Below are positions 44,831 through 54,871 of a stretch of DNA of 64,000 nt, piece by piece. This stretch comes from JABMOV01 sp964344305 (GTDB taxonomy: Bacteria; Fidelibacterota; Marinisomatia; Marinisomatales; JABMOV01), in NCBI GenBank assembly GCA_964344305.1, contig CAYFMT010000010.1, forward strand, positions 18,652-82,651, in the 5' to 3' direction. The number at the start of each line of letters is the position of its first letter. The first letter of the stretch is position 1. Under the pieces are notes generated by a model, which saw only the letters and a list, made by a program, of their open reading frames with translations, was not told the DNA's origin and did not search any database. The position numbers were made by a program, and so were the translations under genes.

Positions 44831-46078
44831 TCAAATTCCGGTCTGAAGCGCTGCACCCAGATAGAACACAGGTAGGTATGTTACCACAACCATTACCCCA
44901 ATAATAATTCCCACCGAAACAATGAGTAATGGCTCGATCAAGGTGGTCATACGCTCAACCAGTGCATCCACCTGCTTGTAATAATAGTCTGCGGAATGAT
45001 CCAATAATGCATCCAACTCCCCTGTTTCTTCACCAGTTGATGCAAGCTGAAGCATGATACTTGGAAATACATTTGTTCGACGGAGTGCGGTGCTGATGTT
45101 AAACCCATCTCGAATAAAATCAGTGCTCCTCGAAACCGCCCGTTCGTACACACGGTTTCCAACAACTTTCTTTAACAAATCCATGGATTCGATCACCGGT
45201 ACACCGGCCCCAAGTAGAATACCAAATGTCTTGCAGAACTTGTTCAATATGGATTGATTTATTAGATCCCCGAAGACAGGAAAACGCAATTTGATGGAAT
45301 CAATGACAAACCCACCCCTGACGGTTTTTGATACCAACCAGAAAACAATGATAAAAACAAATGTCCCAAAAATGATTTTACCAAAGTTGAAAGAAAGCCA
45401 TTTGGACATGGCGACAAGGGCCGTTGTGGCCGCAGGCAAATCCGCGCCCAGCTCGATGTAAACATCGGAAAATTTTGGAATAATAAACAAAAACATGCCC
45501 AGCATCATCAGGATAAGGAAGAAAATCATCAACACAGGATAGGTCAGAGCAGACTTCACTTTTCTCCGTGTGTCATCCAGGTTTTCGAGGTAGGTTGCCA
45601 ATTGATCAAGAATCTTGTCCAGGTTTCCACTGACTTCTCCGGCACGCGTCAGGGCAATAAACAAACTGGAAAACACCCCTGGGTGCCGTTGAAACGCCTC
45701 TGATAATCCCATTCCCTTGCGGATATTGGTACTGACCTGATTGAGGACTTTCTTCAGCTTTGGATGCCTTTCCTCATTGGCAAGCCCCTGAATAGCGCGT
45801 TCCAGTGTCAGTCCGGCAGTATACATGGTGGCAAGCTGTCGCGTGAAGAAAACAATGTTTGAAAGAGGAATACGATTCTTCCATCGCTCCAGGGAAAGAT
45901 TTATCTCATCAAGGAATGGCCCAAGGAAATCAAAACTGCTATCGACCTCCTTGAGGTTGATAATGATCTGATCATTTTCCATGAGTTTCCTGGAAGCACT
46001 ATCCAATGAATCGGCACGAATCTCACCTTCATGTCGTTTCCCGGTGGAATCCTTTGTTAAATAGGAATATGTTGCCAT
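44831..46078 (-). CDS. pilC: Type IV pilus inner-membrane platform protein PilC (GspF family)
   Basis: A 415-residue polytopic protein of the GspF/PilC family. Two repeats of the T2SSF domain are visible, each with the FTRQLATMYTAGLTLERAIQ type start (about residues 78 and 280), and three hydrophobic segments near 180-200, 230-250 and 385-405. It anchors pilus assembly at the inner membrane and couples to the PilB ATPase. It is the last gene of the pilus operon and lies 14 bases after pilB. Confidence 0.93.
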   Translation of the reverse strand: MATYSYLTKDSTGKRHEGEIRADSLDSASRKLMENDQIIINLKEVDSSFDFLGPFLDEINLSLERWKNRIPLSNIVFFTRQLATMYTAGLTLERAIQGLANEERHPKLKKVLNQVSTNIRKGMGLSEAFQRHPGVFSSLFIALTRAGEVSGNLDKILDQLATYLENLDDTRRKVKSALTYPVLMIFFLILMMLGMFLFIIPKFSDVYIELGADLPAATTALVAMSKWLSFNFGKIIFGTFVFIIVFWLVSKTVRGGFVIDSIKLRFPVFGDLINQSILNKFCKTFGILLGAGVPVIESMDLLKKVVGNRVYERAVSRSTDFIRDGFNISTALRRTNVFPSIMLQLASTGEETGELDALLDHSADYYYKQVDALVERMTTLIEPLLIVSVGIIIGVMVVVTYLPVFYLGAALQTGI

Positions 46079-46092
46079 GGATGCCCTTTACT

Positions 46093-47817
46093 CTATAGAT
46101 CTTCCACTGTGGAACGTAAAATCTCCTGGATAGTGGTGACACCATCTTTCAATTTTCGGATACCACTTTCCCTCAATGTAACCATGCCTTCATCCAGTGC
46201 AGTCTGTCTAATAACATCTTCATTGGCATTGTCAAAGATGAGTCCACGGATTTGGCGAGTCATGGGAATCACCTCAAAAATGGCGGTACGACCATGGTAA
46301 CCTGTGCTTCTGCAATTGGCACATCCTTTTCCGTGGTACACCGATTTTCCATTTAAATCGGATGGTTTCAGTCCAATGACATCCAGTTCTTCTTTTGTTG
46401 GTGTGTACTCTTCCTTACAATTTTCACAAATTCTTCTTACAAGTCTCTGAGCCATCACCAGGTTTAAACAGGAACCAACCAGGAATGGCTTGATCCCAAT
46501 ATCCAACAATCTCGTTACCGTTGATGGTGCATCATTCGCGTGAACTGTGGAGAATACAAGGTGTCCTGTTAGGGAGAATTTCACCGCAATATCGGCAGTC
46601 TCTTCATCCCTGATCTCACCAATTAGAAGAATATCCGGGTCCTGCCTTAAGATGGAACGAAGTGATGCACTGAAGGTTAATCCAATATTTTCATGTACTT
46701 GAATCTGGTTGATCCCATCCAGCTGGTACTCAACAGGATCCTCTACAGTTGTGATATTGGTCCCTTCGCTCTTAATCTCCTTCAGGGATGCATAGAGCGA
46801 TGTGGATTTACCTGACCCTGTAGGACCCGATACAACGACCATACCGTAAGGTTGAGATATGACCCTTTTGAATATGCGGTACATATCTGATTCAAACCCC
46901 AAAGATGTCAAATTGAAATCAAAACCGGTTTTATCCAGAAGCCGCATGACGATTTTTTCTCCATAAACCGTGGGCAATACCGATACACGAACATCGATTT
47001 CACGGTTGATGGATTTAATGGTAAATCGTCCATCCTGTGGTAGCCTGCGCTCAGCTATATTCAGCTTGGAGAGGATCTTCACACGTGTTGTCACACCACT
47101 TAAGGATGATAATGGAGGAGTCATAATGGTTTGCAGTACACCATCAATTCGAATCCTTACCACAATCCGCTCATGCTGGGGTTCTATATGAATATCCGTG
47201 GCGCGTTCCTTGATAGCTTCTTCAAGGATCAGGTTCACTAACTTTACAATGGGCGCATCTTCCTTGGATGCGGAATCGGGAGAAAGGTCAACTTCCTCCT
47301 CTTCCCCTTCATCACCGGAAATAACCGTTAGGCCCTGAATGGCTTCCTCTACCTGGCCACTTTGCTTCACCTTGGCGTACACCTGTTCAAGGGCATTATT
47401 CAACGCAGTAGGACCAGCAACGAGAATATCGGGCGTTAGTCCTGTCACTCTCTTCAGTGAGTCGATGGCGACCAGATCTTCCGGGTCTTCCATGGCCACA
47501 ACAATGGTGGAGTCAGATTTTGCCAGCACTAACAGCATGTTCTGACGCGCAAATTCTTCTGTTACCAGTTTGGCCGCTTCAATATCCGCGTGAAAAAGAT
47601 CCGATTCCTTGGCAGATCGATACCCAAGCTGCTGTGAGTAGGCATCCATTAGTTGATCTTCTGAAAGAAAACCAAGGTGGATGAGTGTTTCTCCCAATCG
47701 TTCCCGAGTGGTTTTTTGATGTGCCAGGGCCTCGTTCAGGTTTTCCTGGGTGATAATTTCACTGTGCACAAGGATTTCACCAATGCGCTGAAATTGTGGA
47801 TTGAATTCTTGATTCAT
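46093..47817 (-). CDS. pilB: Type IV pilus assembly ATPase PilB (GspE family)
   Basis: A 574-residue ATPase powering pilus extension. In order: an MshEN-type N-domain (RIGEILVHSEIITQENLNEAL), a GspE core with Walker A GPTGSGKST (331-339), Walker B-like DPDILLIGEIRDEETA and a HLVFSTVHANDA motif, and a CxxC-x-CxxC zinc site (CENC, CANC) before the GRTAIFEV motif. Complete and likely functional. It is two bases downstream of the Ig-repeat lipoprotein gene. Confidence 0.96.
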   Translation of the reverse strand: MNQEFNPQFQRIGEILVHSEIITQENLNEALAHQKTTRERLGETLIHLGFLSEDQLMDAYSQQLGYRSAKESDLFHADIEAAKLVTEEFARQNMLLVLAKSDSTIVVAMEDPEDLVAIDSLKRVTGLTPDILVAGPTALNNALEQVYAKVKQSGQVEEAIQGLTVISGDEGEEEEVDLSPDSASKEDAPIVKLVNLILEEAIKERATDIHIEPQHERIVVRIRIDGVLQTIMTPPLSSLSGVTTRVKILSKLNIAERRLPQDGRFTIKSINREIDVRVSVLPTVYGEKIVMRLLDKTGFDFNLTSLGFESDMYRIFKRVISQPYGMVVVSGPTGSGKSTSLYASLKEIKSEGTNITTVEDPVEYQLDGINQIQVHENIGLTFSASLRSILRQDPDILLIGEIRDEETADIAVKFSLTGHLVFSTVHANDAPSTVTRLLDIGIKPFLVGSCLNLVMAQRLVRRICENCKEEYTPTKEELDVIGLKPSDLNGKSVYHGKGCANCRSTGYHGRTAIFEVIPMTRQIRGLIFDNANEDVIRQTALDEGMVTLRESGIRKLKDGVTTIQEILRSTVEDL

Positions 47818-47819
47818 AT

Positions 47820-50687
47820 TTAGTTACAGTTATCCGGTGTTCGTACAAGTTGTATTTCCAGAGGATCACTTGTGGTGATCTCTGCAATCATAATCGTGGC
47901 TGAAAGTGTCGCTGTGAAATCTTCATAGGTACAGATGGGTGGATTCACAGAATCGTCTACATTCTGCAAGGTACAAAGACCTCGATTGAACGTAGCAAAT
48001 ATCCGTGCAATACCATTCTCATCTGTTCGGACAAGGGGTTCACAATTGATCATATGGTAGCCGTCCCATGAGCCATTGTCTTCACCTATATCATCCGTAT
48101 CTGCTACACCATCGTAACCGAAGTCATCCCATGGTTCACCAACTTCTGAAGAATCCACGATTCCATCATTTTCAATATCAAAACCATCATGGTGATAATT
48201 GTCTTCACCCCAATCGTCTGTATTGATCACATCATCAATTCCATAATCACGCCAGGTATAACAACCATCTCCTGCTCCAAATCCATTTACACCAATGTCC
48301 GTAAAGGCTTCAAAGCCCACTTCTCCCCATGCGCCTACACCGATACCGGCAAAAGCGATTGGGACATCCACAACCTCGTTTCCATAGAAGTCAACGACAC
48401 GTGCTGTAATGGTTGCTGTCACGGTTGTGGTCGGTAATGGGAACGTGAAGTCATGATATTGTATATTGGATGTAAGAACAATTTCACCGGGCACAAAGAA
48501 CAACACCGCTTCATTATCATTAATGAGTGCAGTAATCTCTTCACCATCAGCACCATACGTGGTGGCACGAACACGCCCGAAATCACCAATAGCATCCGTG
48601 GCGTAACGAATATTTGTGAAGGCAAGACCATCATAGGTTTCACCAGCATTATTTTCATTGCAGGTAAAACTGACACCATCAATTTCGGCATTGATAACCG
48701 TGTCAGGTGGAATTGGATCAATAGTCCAGTAAACATACGTTGAGCATTCTACTGGATTAAACCAACGATCATAGACCAGGGCTGCTGCCTGGGTTTCATA
48801 GAACCCACCACCAGTAGGTGTTGTGGATTGAGGATCATATTCAGGTTCAATGAAATATGGAGCACCTGACGCAATAATGACCGGTACGGCTGTGGATTGT
48901 ATATCAGCAGATCCATCTTCATCACAGTCTACTGTAACCACAACCCTCACAGCACCCGGTTCCGTACCGCTATTCACGGTAACAGTTGCCACACCATTGT
49001 TTGTGTAGGCTGTTGCCACAGCACCACCATCATTTAGTGTGACCCCGCTGGGAGCACCTTCAAGTCTAAAGTTTACCAGAGTAGGTGTATCAACAAGATT
49101 TCCTTCATCATCATACACTTCAGCCTTGATGAAGGTAGATTCCAAACCACCGCCATCTTTCACAACAATATGTCCGGGTATGGATGGAGGAATTTCAATA
49201 TAGGAACATTCACTGAATGAATCATCACGAATCATGACCTGGACATTTCTGCTGATAGTCTGGGTAAATCCTGGATGCACGAAACTGGCATCAATGGTTG
49301 TGACTCCCACATCTTCTGGATCACCTAAATCTGTAAAATATAGTGTGTCCACACCGGTGGAATCCGTAATACCTGTGGGTGAAATAAATCCATGATCAGC
49401 ATCAAACGCGATTACAACATTTTTTACGGGTAATCCCAGGGCATTTAATAATCGAACGGTGATTTCTGCCTGAGTTTCTCCATTGTCCACAAGAATCTCA
49501 TCTGTATCTGTATTGAGTACAAGAGAATAAGGCCACACATCACCAGAATCGTACACGTTGAATTGTTTAGTTCGGATAACATCATCACCATAGGATGCAG
49601 TTATTGTGACGCCTTCGAAACTTGGTGTACCCGCAGCGTCACGATATTCATTCCCTAAGTCATCAAAATATGCGTACACTTTTCCTGTGCTGCTGGAGTA
49701 GGGTTCCTGTACATTGATGGCTCCAACTTCTGAACCAAGCACTGTGGCTGTAAAGTCAAGTTCAATACCTGAAACCGGGTTATCAGATGTATCCGTCACC
49801 GTGGCGATGATCATGGTCATGGCATTGTCACCGGACACATCTTCACCAACACGACTCAGGTTATTATTGGCATCAATAACAACCGGGAAGGTCTCCAGGG
49901 CAAGATTGTACTGTGTAACAATGGCAATCTGTACAGAATCAGAAATGGTGGTTGCACCAGGATGATCAAAGGTTGCCGTAATATTGGCCAGACCAATATC
50001 AGCCGGCGTACCAAGATCAGAGAATTCCTTGTTCACGGTACCATCTGTATCTGTGGTCCCATCCGTTTCGATAAACCCTTTGTCACTTTCAAACTCAATA
50101 GCCACATTGGCAAGAGGCTTATTCAATTTGTTCAAAAGCCTTGCTTCGATGTTTGCTTTGGTTAAGCCATTGTCCAGATTAATGGATGCCACATCCGTGG
50201 TAACGTAAAGTTTGTATGGCCAGACATCTGTAAGGTTTTCATATACGTTGAATTTGACATTCCCCTTTGAATTTTCATTCACTGTGGCTGTCACCTTCAC
50301 ACCTTCATAGGTGGCTGTGGTGGCGTCATCTACAGCATGGTTATTTTCATCATCAAAATTCACCACTGCGATACCATCATCGTCTGTTCGGATATTGGCT
50401 ATATCAAACGATCCAATGGAGCCCCCATTTGCAACAGCAGAAAATGATACGAGAACATTTTTGGCAGGAGTACCTTCTTCTCCAGATGTAACAACCGCTG
50501 TGACATTCGTAGAGGCAGTGCTGCCGGCAATATCCTCACCAACGAGCTTACCATCCGCCACAGATACACTGGAGACTTCCACGGTATAGGTTGCCACTTC
50601 CTCTTCGGTTGCGGTCCTATCATCACAACTCAGTGTGACAAGTATGAGTATGAGGGAAAATAGAATGTAATAAAGTGATTTCTTCAT
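47820..50687 (-). CDS. Large lipoprotein with bacterial Ig-like (invasin-type) repeats
   Basis: A 955-residue lipoprotein (lipobox VTLSC, C21). It consists of repeated Ig-like domains with the Big_1/invasin pattern, e.g. ITASYGDDVIRTKQFNVYD, TVNENSKGNVKFNVYE and paired stretches WPYKLYVTTDVASINLDNGLTKANIEAR and WPYSLVLNTDTDEILVDNGETQAEI, which align well with each other. A stretch near residues 850-900 is very acidic with DDWGEDNY-like and D-x-D-G repeats, suggesting calcium binding. It lies between the secretin and pilB genes with no gaps, an unusual place. A surface component contacting the pilus or secretin is a plausible role. Confidence 0.8.
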   Translation of the reverse strand: MKKSLYYILFSLILILVTLSCDDRTATEEEVATYTVEVSSVSVADGKLVGEDIAGSTASTNVTAVVTSGEEGTPAKNVLVSFSAVANGGSIGSFDIANIRTDDDGIAVVNFDDENNHAVDDATTATYEGVKVTATVNENSKGNVKFNVYENLTDVWPYKLYVTTDVASINLDNGLTKANIEARLLNKLNKPLANVAIEFESDKGFIETDGTTDTDGTVNKEFSDLGTPADIGLANITATFDHPGATTISDSVQIAIVTQYNLALETFPVVIDANNNLSRVGEDVSGDNAMTMIIATVTDTSDNPVSGIELDFTATVLGSEVGAINVQEPYSSSTGKVYAYFDDLGNEYRDAAGTPSFEGVTITASYGDDVIRTKQFNVYDSGDVWPYSLVLNTDTDEILVDNGETQAEITVRLLNALGLPVKNVVIAFDADHGFISPTGITDSTGVDTLYFTDLGDPEDVGVTTIDASFVHPGFTQTISRNVQVMIRDDSFSECSYIEIPPSIPGHIVVKDGGGLESTFIKAEVYDDEGNLVDTPTLVNFRLEGAPSGVTLNDGGAVATAYTNNGVATVTVNSGTEPGAVRVVVTVDCDEDGSADIQSTAVPVIIASGAPYFIEPEYDPQSTTPTGGGFYETQAAALVYDRWFNPVECSTYVYWTIDPIPPDTVINAEIDGVSFTCNENNAGETYDGLAFTNIRYATDAIGDFGRVRATTYGADGEEITALINDNEAVLFFVPGEIVLTSNIQYHDFTFPLPTTTVTATITARVVDFYGNEVVDVPIAFAGIGVGAWGEVGFEAFTDIGVNGFGAGDGCYTWRDYGIDDVINTDDWGEDNYHHDGFDIENDGIVDSSEVGEPWDDFGYDGVADTDDIGEDNGSWDGYHMINCEPLVRTDENGIARIFATFNRGLCTLQNVDDSVNPPICTYEDFTATLSATIMIAEITTSDPLEIQLVRTPDNCN

Positions 50688-52115
50688 TTATTTATCCTCC
50701 TGGTCTTCGGACTCTGGTTCTGATTCTTCATCATCACCTTTCCGGTCCTCATCCACCAGATTTTCTAAATCGGTCATTTCCTCTGTTTTATCAATACCGG
50801 AGTAGTCATCGATAACAACGTGGGGTGTGATCTGAATAATAAGGTCTGTTTTCCGATCTGTTTTATTAACACCAGTAAATAGTTTTTTGCCTAAGAATGG
50901 GATTTTATTCAATACCGGAACTTTGAATTCTGTATTCTTGATGTCCCTAGAGATCAATCCACCAATCACGATGGATTCACCATCCTTCACGCGGATTGTA
51001 GTAGATGACCGTCTGCTTTTAACACGGGGAATATTTTTGTCGGGTCCAATAAATTCAAAAATAGACGATACCTCCGGTTCTACCTTTACTGTAATATATC
51101 CGTCTGTATTCACTGTGGGGGCAATATTTAGTTTGATACCCACTTCTTCACGCTGAACCTGAACCTGTCCACCAACTCCTCCGGAACTGAGAATATAAGG
51201 CACAATATCAAGTAATTCGATAGAGGCTTCACGACCATTGAGTGTGGTGAGTTTTGAATCTGCAAGGATATCCGCTTTATTGTCCTTCATGAGAAAATCG
51301 AGCGTTACATCAAAGGCAGTCATCTGACGGCTGAATTTATTTGGAACAATATTTTGATCATCCCATCCATTCCATTTCAGTCTATCAAACAAAAGTTCAT
51401 CTGGAAGTTGATTTATAGGCAATTCATCACCATCACCGGGGGTTCGACTCCCTGAACTTGCTGTCAGCGGTGATGCATTCTCAGCAAATATATTTGTATA
51501 GCTGGCAAGTTTTGACCAATCAATCCCCAATTCCTCTTCAACATCTACTGCTACCTCGATGAGACGCGTTTCCAGCATAATCTGGAGAGCTGGAACATCA
51601 ATCTCCTTTACTACTTCGATGATTTCTGCAATTTTCTTGGGAGATGCATTTATAAGCAGCTTATTCCCAGAGACATCTACCTGAATCTGATCTGTTAAAT
51701 CTTCGAGGAATAACTGAACCTCAGTTGCATTCGCATATTGAAGTTCAATCACATGAGAAGTTATCCCTACTTCTTCCTTAAGTTTTTTTGGATCGGCGAT
51801 AAGAAAGGAGTTTCCCACGACCTCATAACTGAGTCCTACGGCCCTTACCACAAGGTTGATGGCTTGTTCAATGGGCACATCATCGAGGTGGATGGATATC
51901 TGATCCTGGCGGTTCACATTGGGATCAGTCACAATATTGTATCCACTTTCATTGGCAAGGACAGCCAGAATGCTGGGTAAATGTGCGTCTTCAGCATGGA
52001 CCGTCACCAAAGTAGGTTCATCTGCCTCACTGGATGAAATGGTTCCGGTTTGCGCTGTGAGGCCCCCCATTAACAGTACCCATCCAAATAAAAGCATTAT
52101 TCGTTTAAGCTTCAT
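50688..52115 (-). CDS. pilQ: Secretin of the type IV pilus (PilQ/GspD family)
   Basis: A 475-residue secretin forming the outer-membrane pore. A signal peptide (about residues 1-21) is followed by an STN-type domain (about 45-110), an N1-type domain with HVIELQYANATEVQLFLEDL, and the secretin core with VKSRRSSTTIRVKDGESIVIGGLI and VPVLNKIPFLGKKLF. The tail is strongly acidic. It is shorter than typical PilQ and has no AMIN domains. It ends directly before the Ig-repeat lipoprotein (stop and start codons adjacent). Confidence 0.93.
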   Translation of the reverse strand: MKLKRIMLLFGWVLLMGGLTAQTGTISSSEADEPTLVTVHAEDAHLPSILAVLANESGYNIVTDPNVNRQDQISIHLDDVPIEQAINLVVRAVGLSYEVVGNSFLIADPKKLKEEVGITSHVIELQYANATEVQLFLEDLTDQIQVDVSGNKLLINASPKKIAEIIEVVKEIDVPALQIMLETRLIEVAVDVEEELGIDWSKLASYTNIFAENASPLTASSGSRTPGDGDELPINQLPDELLFDRLKWNGWDDQNIVPNKFSRQMTAFDVTLDFLMKDNKADILADSKLTTLNGREASIELLDIVPYILSSGGVGGQVQVQREEVGIKLNIAPTVNTDGYITVKVEPEVSSIFEFIGPDKNIPRVKSRRSSTTIRVKDGESIVIGGLISRDIKNTEFKVPVLNKIPFLGKKLFTGVNKTDRKTDLIIQITPHVVIDDYSGIDKTEEMTDLENLVDEDRKGDDEESEPESEDQEDK

Positions 52116-52151
52116 CGAAGTAAATCTCCTTGTATCTTCTAGAGTGATCCC

Positions 52152-52646
52152 TTATTCCGTTGGTTCAATAACAGGATAGTGAATTTCTTTTTTGTCTTTT
52201 GAAAACACGACTTCTTCCTCGTCGATATAGACAATTTCTCCTCCGTCAAGTGAGTCACCAACAGTGACGGTGTAATTCATATTTTTAAAATTGATCAATG
52301 CCTGAGGTCTCTTCCCACCAATAAAGACGGCTGTGACCCGCACTTTCCCTTTGTCCTTGAATTTCAACATCCGTCCCTGAGAATCATACATGAAGAGCAC
52401 ATTCTGCAACCTCAGGGGTTCATTTTCCAAAGAAAAATCGTAATGACTTCTGTCTTCTAATCGAGTTTCAAGGTACTCAATGACATCCTCCAACTCTTTA
52501 TCCGTCCCTATTTCCGTTTTCTCAAGTCGGGCGACAGTCTTGAAATAATCTCTCTGTGTCGGGTACATCTTGAATCCATTCAGAACCAGCAACAGGGTTG
52601 ACAATACCAATAAAAGCATCCAGATTGTTTGATTTCGTTTGTTCAT
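52152..52646 (-). CDS. PilP-like type IV pilus biogenesis protein
   Basis: A 164-residue protein with an N-terminal membrane segment (about residues 9-25) and a small C-terminal beta domain with ALINFKNMNYTVTVGDSLDG and GEIVYIDEEEVVF, similar in pattern to the GspC/PilP homology region that touches the secretin. Sequence identity to PilP is too weak to be sure; position between pilO and the secretin supports it. Confidence 0.7.
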   Translation of the reverse strand: MNKRNQTIWMLLLVLSTLLLVLNGFKMYPTQRDYFKTVARLEKTEIGTDKELEDVIEYLETRLEDRSHYDFSLENEPLRLQNVLFMYDSQGRMLKFKDKGKVRVTAVFIGGKRPQALINFKNMNYTVTVGDSLDGGEIVYIDEEEVVFSKDKKEIHYPVIEPTE

Positions 52647-52651
52647 AGCCG

Positions 52652-53215
52652 TTAATTCTTTTTCATTTTTAATAATGTGAGAGTGGATAACTGCATTTCA
52701 ATCGCTTGAACACGTAACTGCTCATTATCTATAACATTTTTCACACGCTCAATTCCATTTTTTATAACAAATTCATCGACAGATATAAGGCGTGGAGATC
52801 GTTCGGTCTCAGCAATAAATTTTCCAAGCTGGTCATAGGTGCACTCAATTTCAATTTCATACGGAGATGAATAATAGACACCCTTTTTCTCACGATTTTT
52901 CGGTTTGATGCTCAACAACTTAATATCGTGTTTTTGGAGCATGGCCGTGAGATTATTGAGGAATGGTAGTGATGCATCTTCAGCAAGGGAATCGGCGATG
53001 GATAATGCCAGGTTTTCCTGGAACAATGTAAAAACCCGATCCAGTTTGTTTGCCAGGATCTGCGCGCTGATCAATTTTTCATTGAGGATTTTCTGTTCCT
53101 CCTCCAGATCCATGATTTTCATGGGCTTTTCAGCCAGAAGAAAGGATGCAAATGCCCAGAAACTGCCAGTAAGGATAAACATGGTAAAAAGGAGTAGTGT
53201 ATTTCGTTTTGCCAT
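52652..53215 (-). CDS. PilO-like type IV pilus assembly protein
   Basis: A 187-residue inner-membrane protein with one N-terminal membrane segment (about residues 8-26), a coiled-coil (about 35-65) and a ferredoxin-like C-terminal domain (SPYEIEIECTYDQLGKFIAE), matching the PilO layout. It is placed directly after the PilN-like gene (one-base overlap), as in standard pilMNOP operons. Confidence 0.78.
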   Translation of the reverse strand: MAKRNTLLLFTMFILTGSFWAFASFLLAEKPMKIMDLEEEQKILNEKLISAQILANKLDRVFTLFQENLALSIADSLAEDASLPFLNNLTAMLQKHDIKLLSIKPKNREKKGVYYSSPYEIEIECTYDQLGKFIAETERSPRLISVDEFVIKNGIERVKNVIDNEQLRVQAIEMQLSTLTLLKMKKN

Positions 53216-53811
53216 TATTTCTTATCCTTTTTTGACTTCTGATTTGATTTCACACTGGCTGTGACGATGAAATTGATGATATCCTGACCTCGAAAATTCT
53301 GTCGCGAATATTCCGTGAATTTAATTCGGGAAAAATTCGAGGATAACTCCTTGTTGTTTCTCAGTTTATTTACATAATTATTAACGATATCAAAATCCTT
53401 AACATCCTCATATACACTGGCAATCCCCTGGATGGTCCATTTGTTGTGTTTGAACTGAATCCCTGTTATGGCAATATCATCCGGTGTGAGTTCACCCAGC
53501 AATTCCATATTTCGAGCCCACATAAACCGATCTTCTTCAATCTTTGCTAACTGAATGATATCCTGCTTAGCAATATTCTTCCCTTTTGCCTGCAATGCCT
53601 GAAGCTGTTCATTAATCTGGTCGTTTTCAGACATTTTCTGATTGATGAGGGAGGAATACCCAAAATTGATATACAGTAATCCCCCATTTAGTATAAGAAA
53701 CAGGAATACCACAAACCCAAATACAAACCAGCGATTACGTTCCTGGAGACGTTCAAAACGTGCCTCCTTGGATTCCCCCTGGTTCAGATTGATTAGAAAA
53801 TACTTACTCAT
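53215..53811 (-). CDS. PilN-like type IV pilus assembly protein
   Basis: A 198-residue inner-membrane protein. The N-terminus MSKYFLINLNQGESKEAR is the cytoplasmic segment that binds PilM, followed by a membrane helix (about residues 29-49), a coiled-coil and a beta domain with TGIQFKHNKWTIQGIASVYEDV. It overlaps pilM by eight bases. The tail is lysine-rich. Confidence 0.82.
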   Translation of the reverse strand: MSKYFLINLNQGESKEARFERLQERNRWFVFGFVVFLFLILNGGLLYINFGYSSLINQKMSENDQINEQLQALQAKGKNIAKQDIIQLAKIEEDRFMWARNMELLGELTPDDIAITGIQFKHNKWTIQGIASVYEDVKDFDIVNNYVNKLRNNKELSSNFSRIKFTEYSRQNFRGQDIINFIVTASVKSNQKSKKDKK

Positions 53812-54862
53812 GGAGTCCTCCCCTCAAAGCCAGTCCCAGTGCTACAGCATATTGAAATGGATTTTCAACGTCCGATTCGCCCCCACTTTCCAAGGCTTCG
53901 AAGGGATTAAACAGCTCAGTATCAATTTTTAATTTCTCCTGGAGAAAATCAGCAAATCCATTGGTATTTGCCCATCCCCCTGTCACAAAAATTTTCTGGA
54001 AGTAACTGTTGCCGGTACTCTTCGCATAATATCGTAATGACCGACGAATATCTTCCACTACATTATCAAAAATGGTTCTCTCTGCCACGGAAACTCCAAT
54101 ACTTTCCGATGAATCGGCAGTTGTACCGGAAAGTGATTCAATACCTTCTTTCCTGAATCGATCCACGGCATCCAGGTACCCAATTTTCTTACGTTTGACG
54201 ATTTCCTGTACAATTGTATGGCTTCCAATTGGAATATCACGGGTAAAATACTGCGCCTGCCTGCCCATGACGATAATAGTAGAGGATACGGCGCCCAGAT
54301 TCAGGAGGACATATACTCCGTCTTCCGGGAGGTCAATCTTATGGACAAACAAATTTGAAAGCGCTGTGGCTTCAGCTTCTACAATTCCCGGCTTTAACCC
54401 TGCTTCCTTCAATACGTCCAGATGATGATTAAGAATGCGTTTCGTACACGCCACTAGACCTACATCAATCTTATCTACTTCCTTGGTGTTCTGTCCCTTG
54501 ATCTGAAAATCAACCACTGCATCCGTACCATCCATTGGAATATGCTTCCTGGCTTCGAAGACCATAGCGGAATACAATTCATCAGATGCCATATCCAGTG
54601 TAGTTATCTCCTTGATGCTAACATTACTCCCATTAATAGCGGTAGTTAAGTTTCTTACTCGCTTTGGTTTTATGTTATTCTGTTCAAGTAATTCTTTAAT
54701 AGCCATAACCCAGTATGGTTTGGAGATCTTTTCCGGGTCATACGATTGATTAATGTCCATGATGGACCGTTCGCCGGCACTTAGAATTTTTGTACCGCTT
54801 TTATTAGACTCAATGGCAGCATACTTGATATACTGCCTCCCAATATCAATACCAATATTCAT
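53804..54862 (-). CDS. pilM: Type IV pilus assembly protein PilM
   Basis: A 352-residue actin-like cytoplasmic ATP-binding protein. It starts IGIDIGRQYIKYAAIE, has VYVLLNLGAVSSTIIVMGRQ and FVTGGWANTNGFADFL at the phosphate-binding sites, and VENPFQYAVALGLALRG at the end. It connects PilN to the assembly complex. It follows the large PilX-like gene by nine bases. Confidence 0.93.
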   Translation of the reverse strand: MNIGIDIGRQYIKYAAIESNKSGTKILSAGERSIMDINQSYDPEKISKPYWVMAIKELLEQNNIKPKRVRNLTTAINGSNVSIKEITTLDMASDELYSAMVFEARKHIPMDGTDAVVDFQIKGQNTKEVDKIDVGLVACTKRILNHHLDVLKEAGLKPGIVEAEATALSNLFVHKIDLPEDGVYVLLNLGAVSSTIIVMGRQAQYFTRDIPIGSHTIVQEIVKRKKIGYLDAVDRFRKEGIESLSGTTADSSESIGVSVAERTIFDNVVEDIRRSLRYYAKSTGNSYFQKIFVTGGWANTNGFADFLQEKLKIDTELFNPFEALESGGESDVENPFQYAVALGLALRGGLHE

Positions 54863-54871
54863 CTTTATCCT

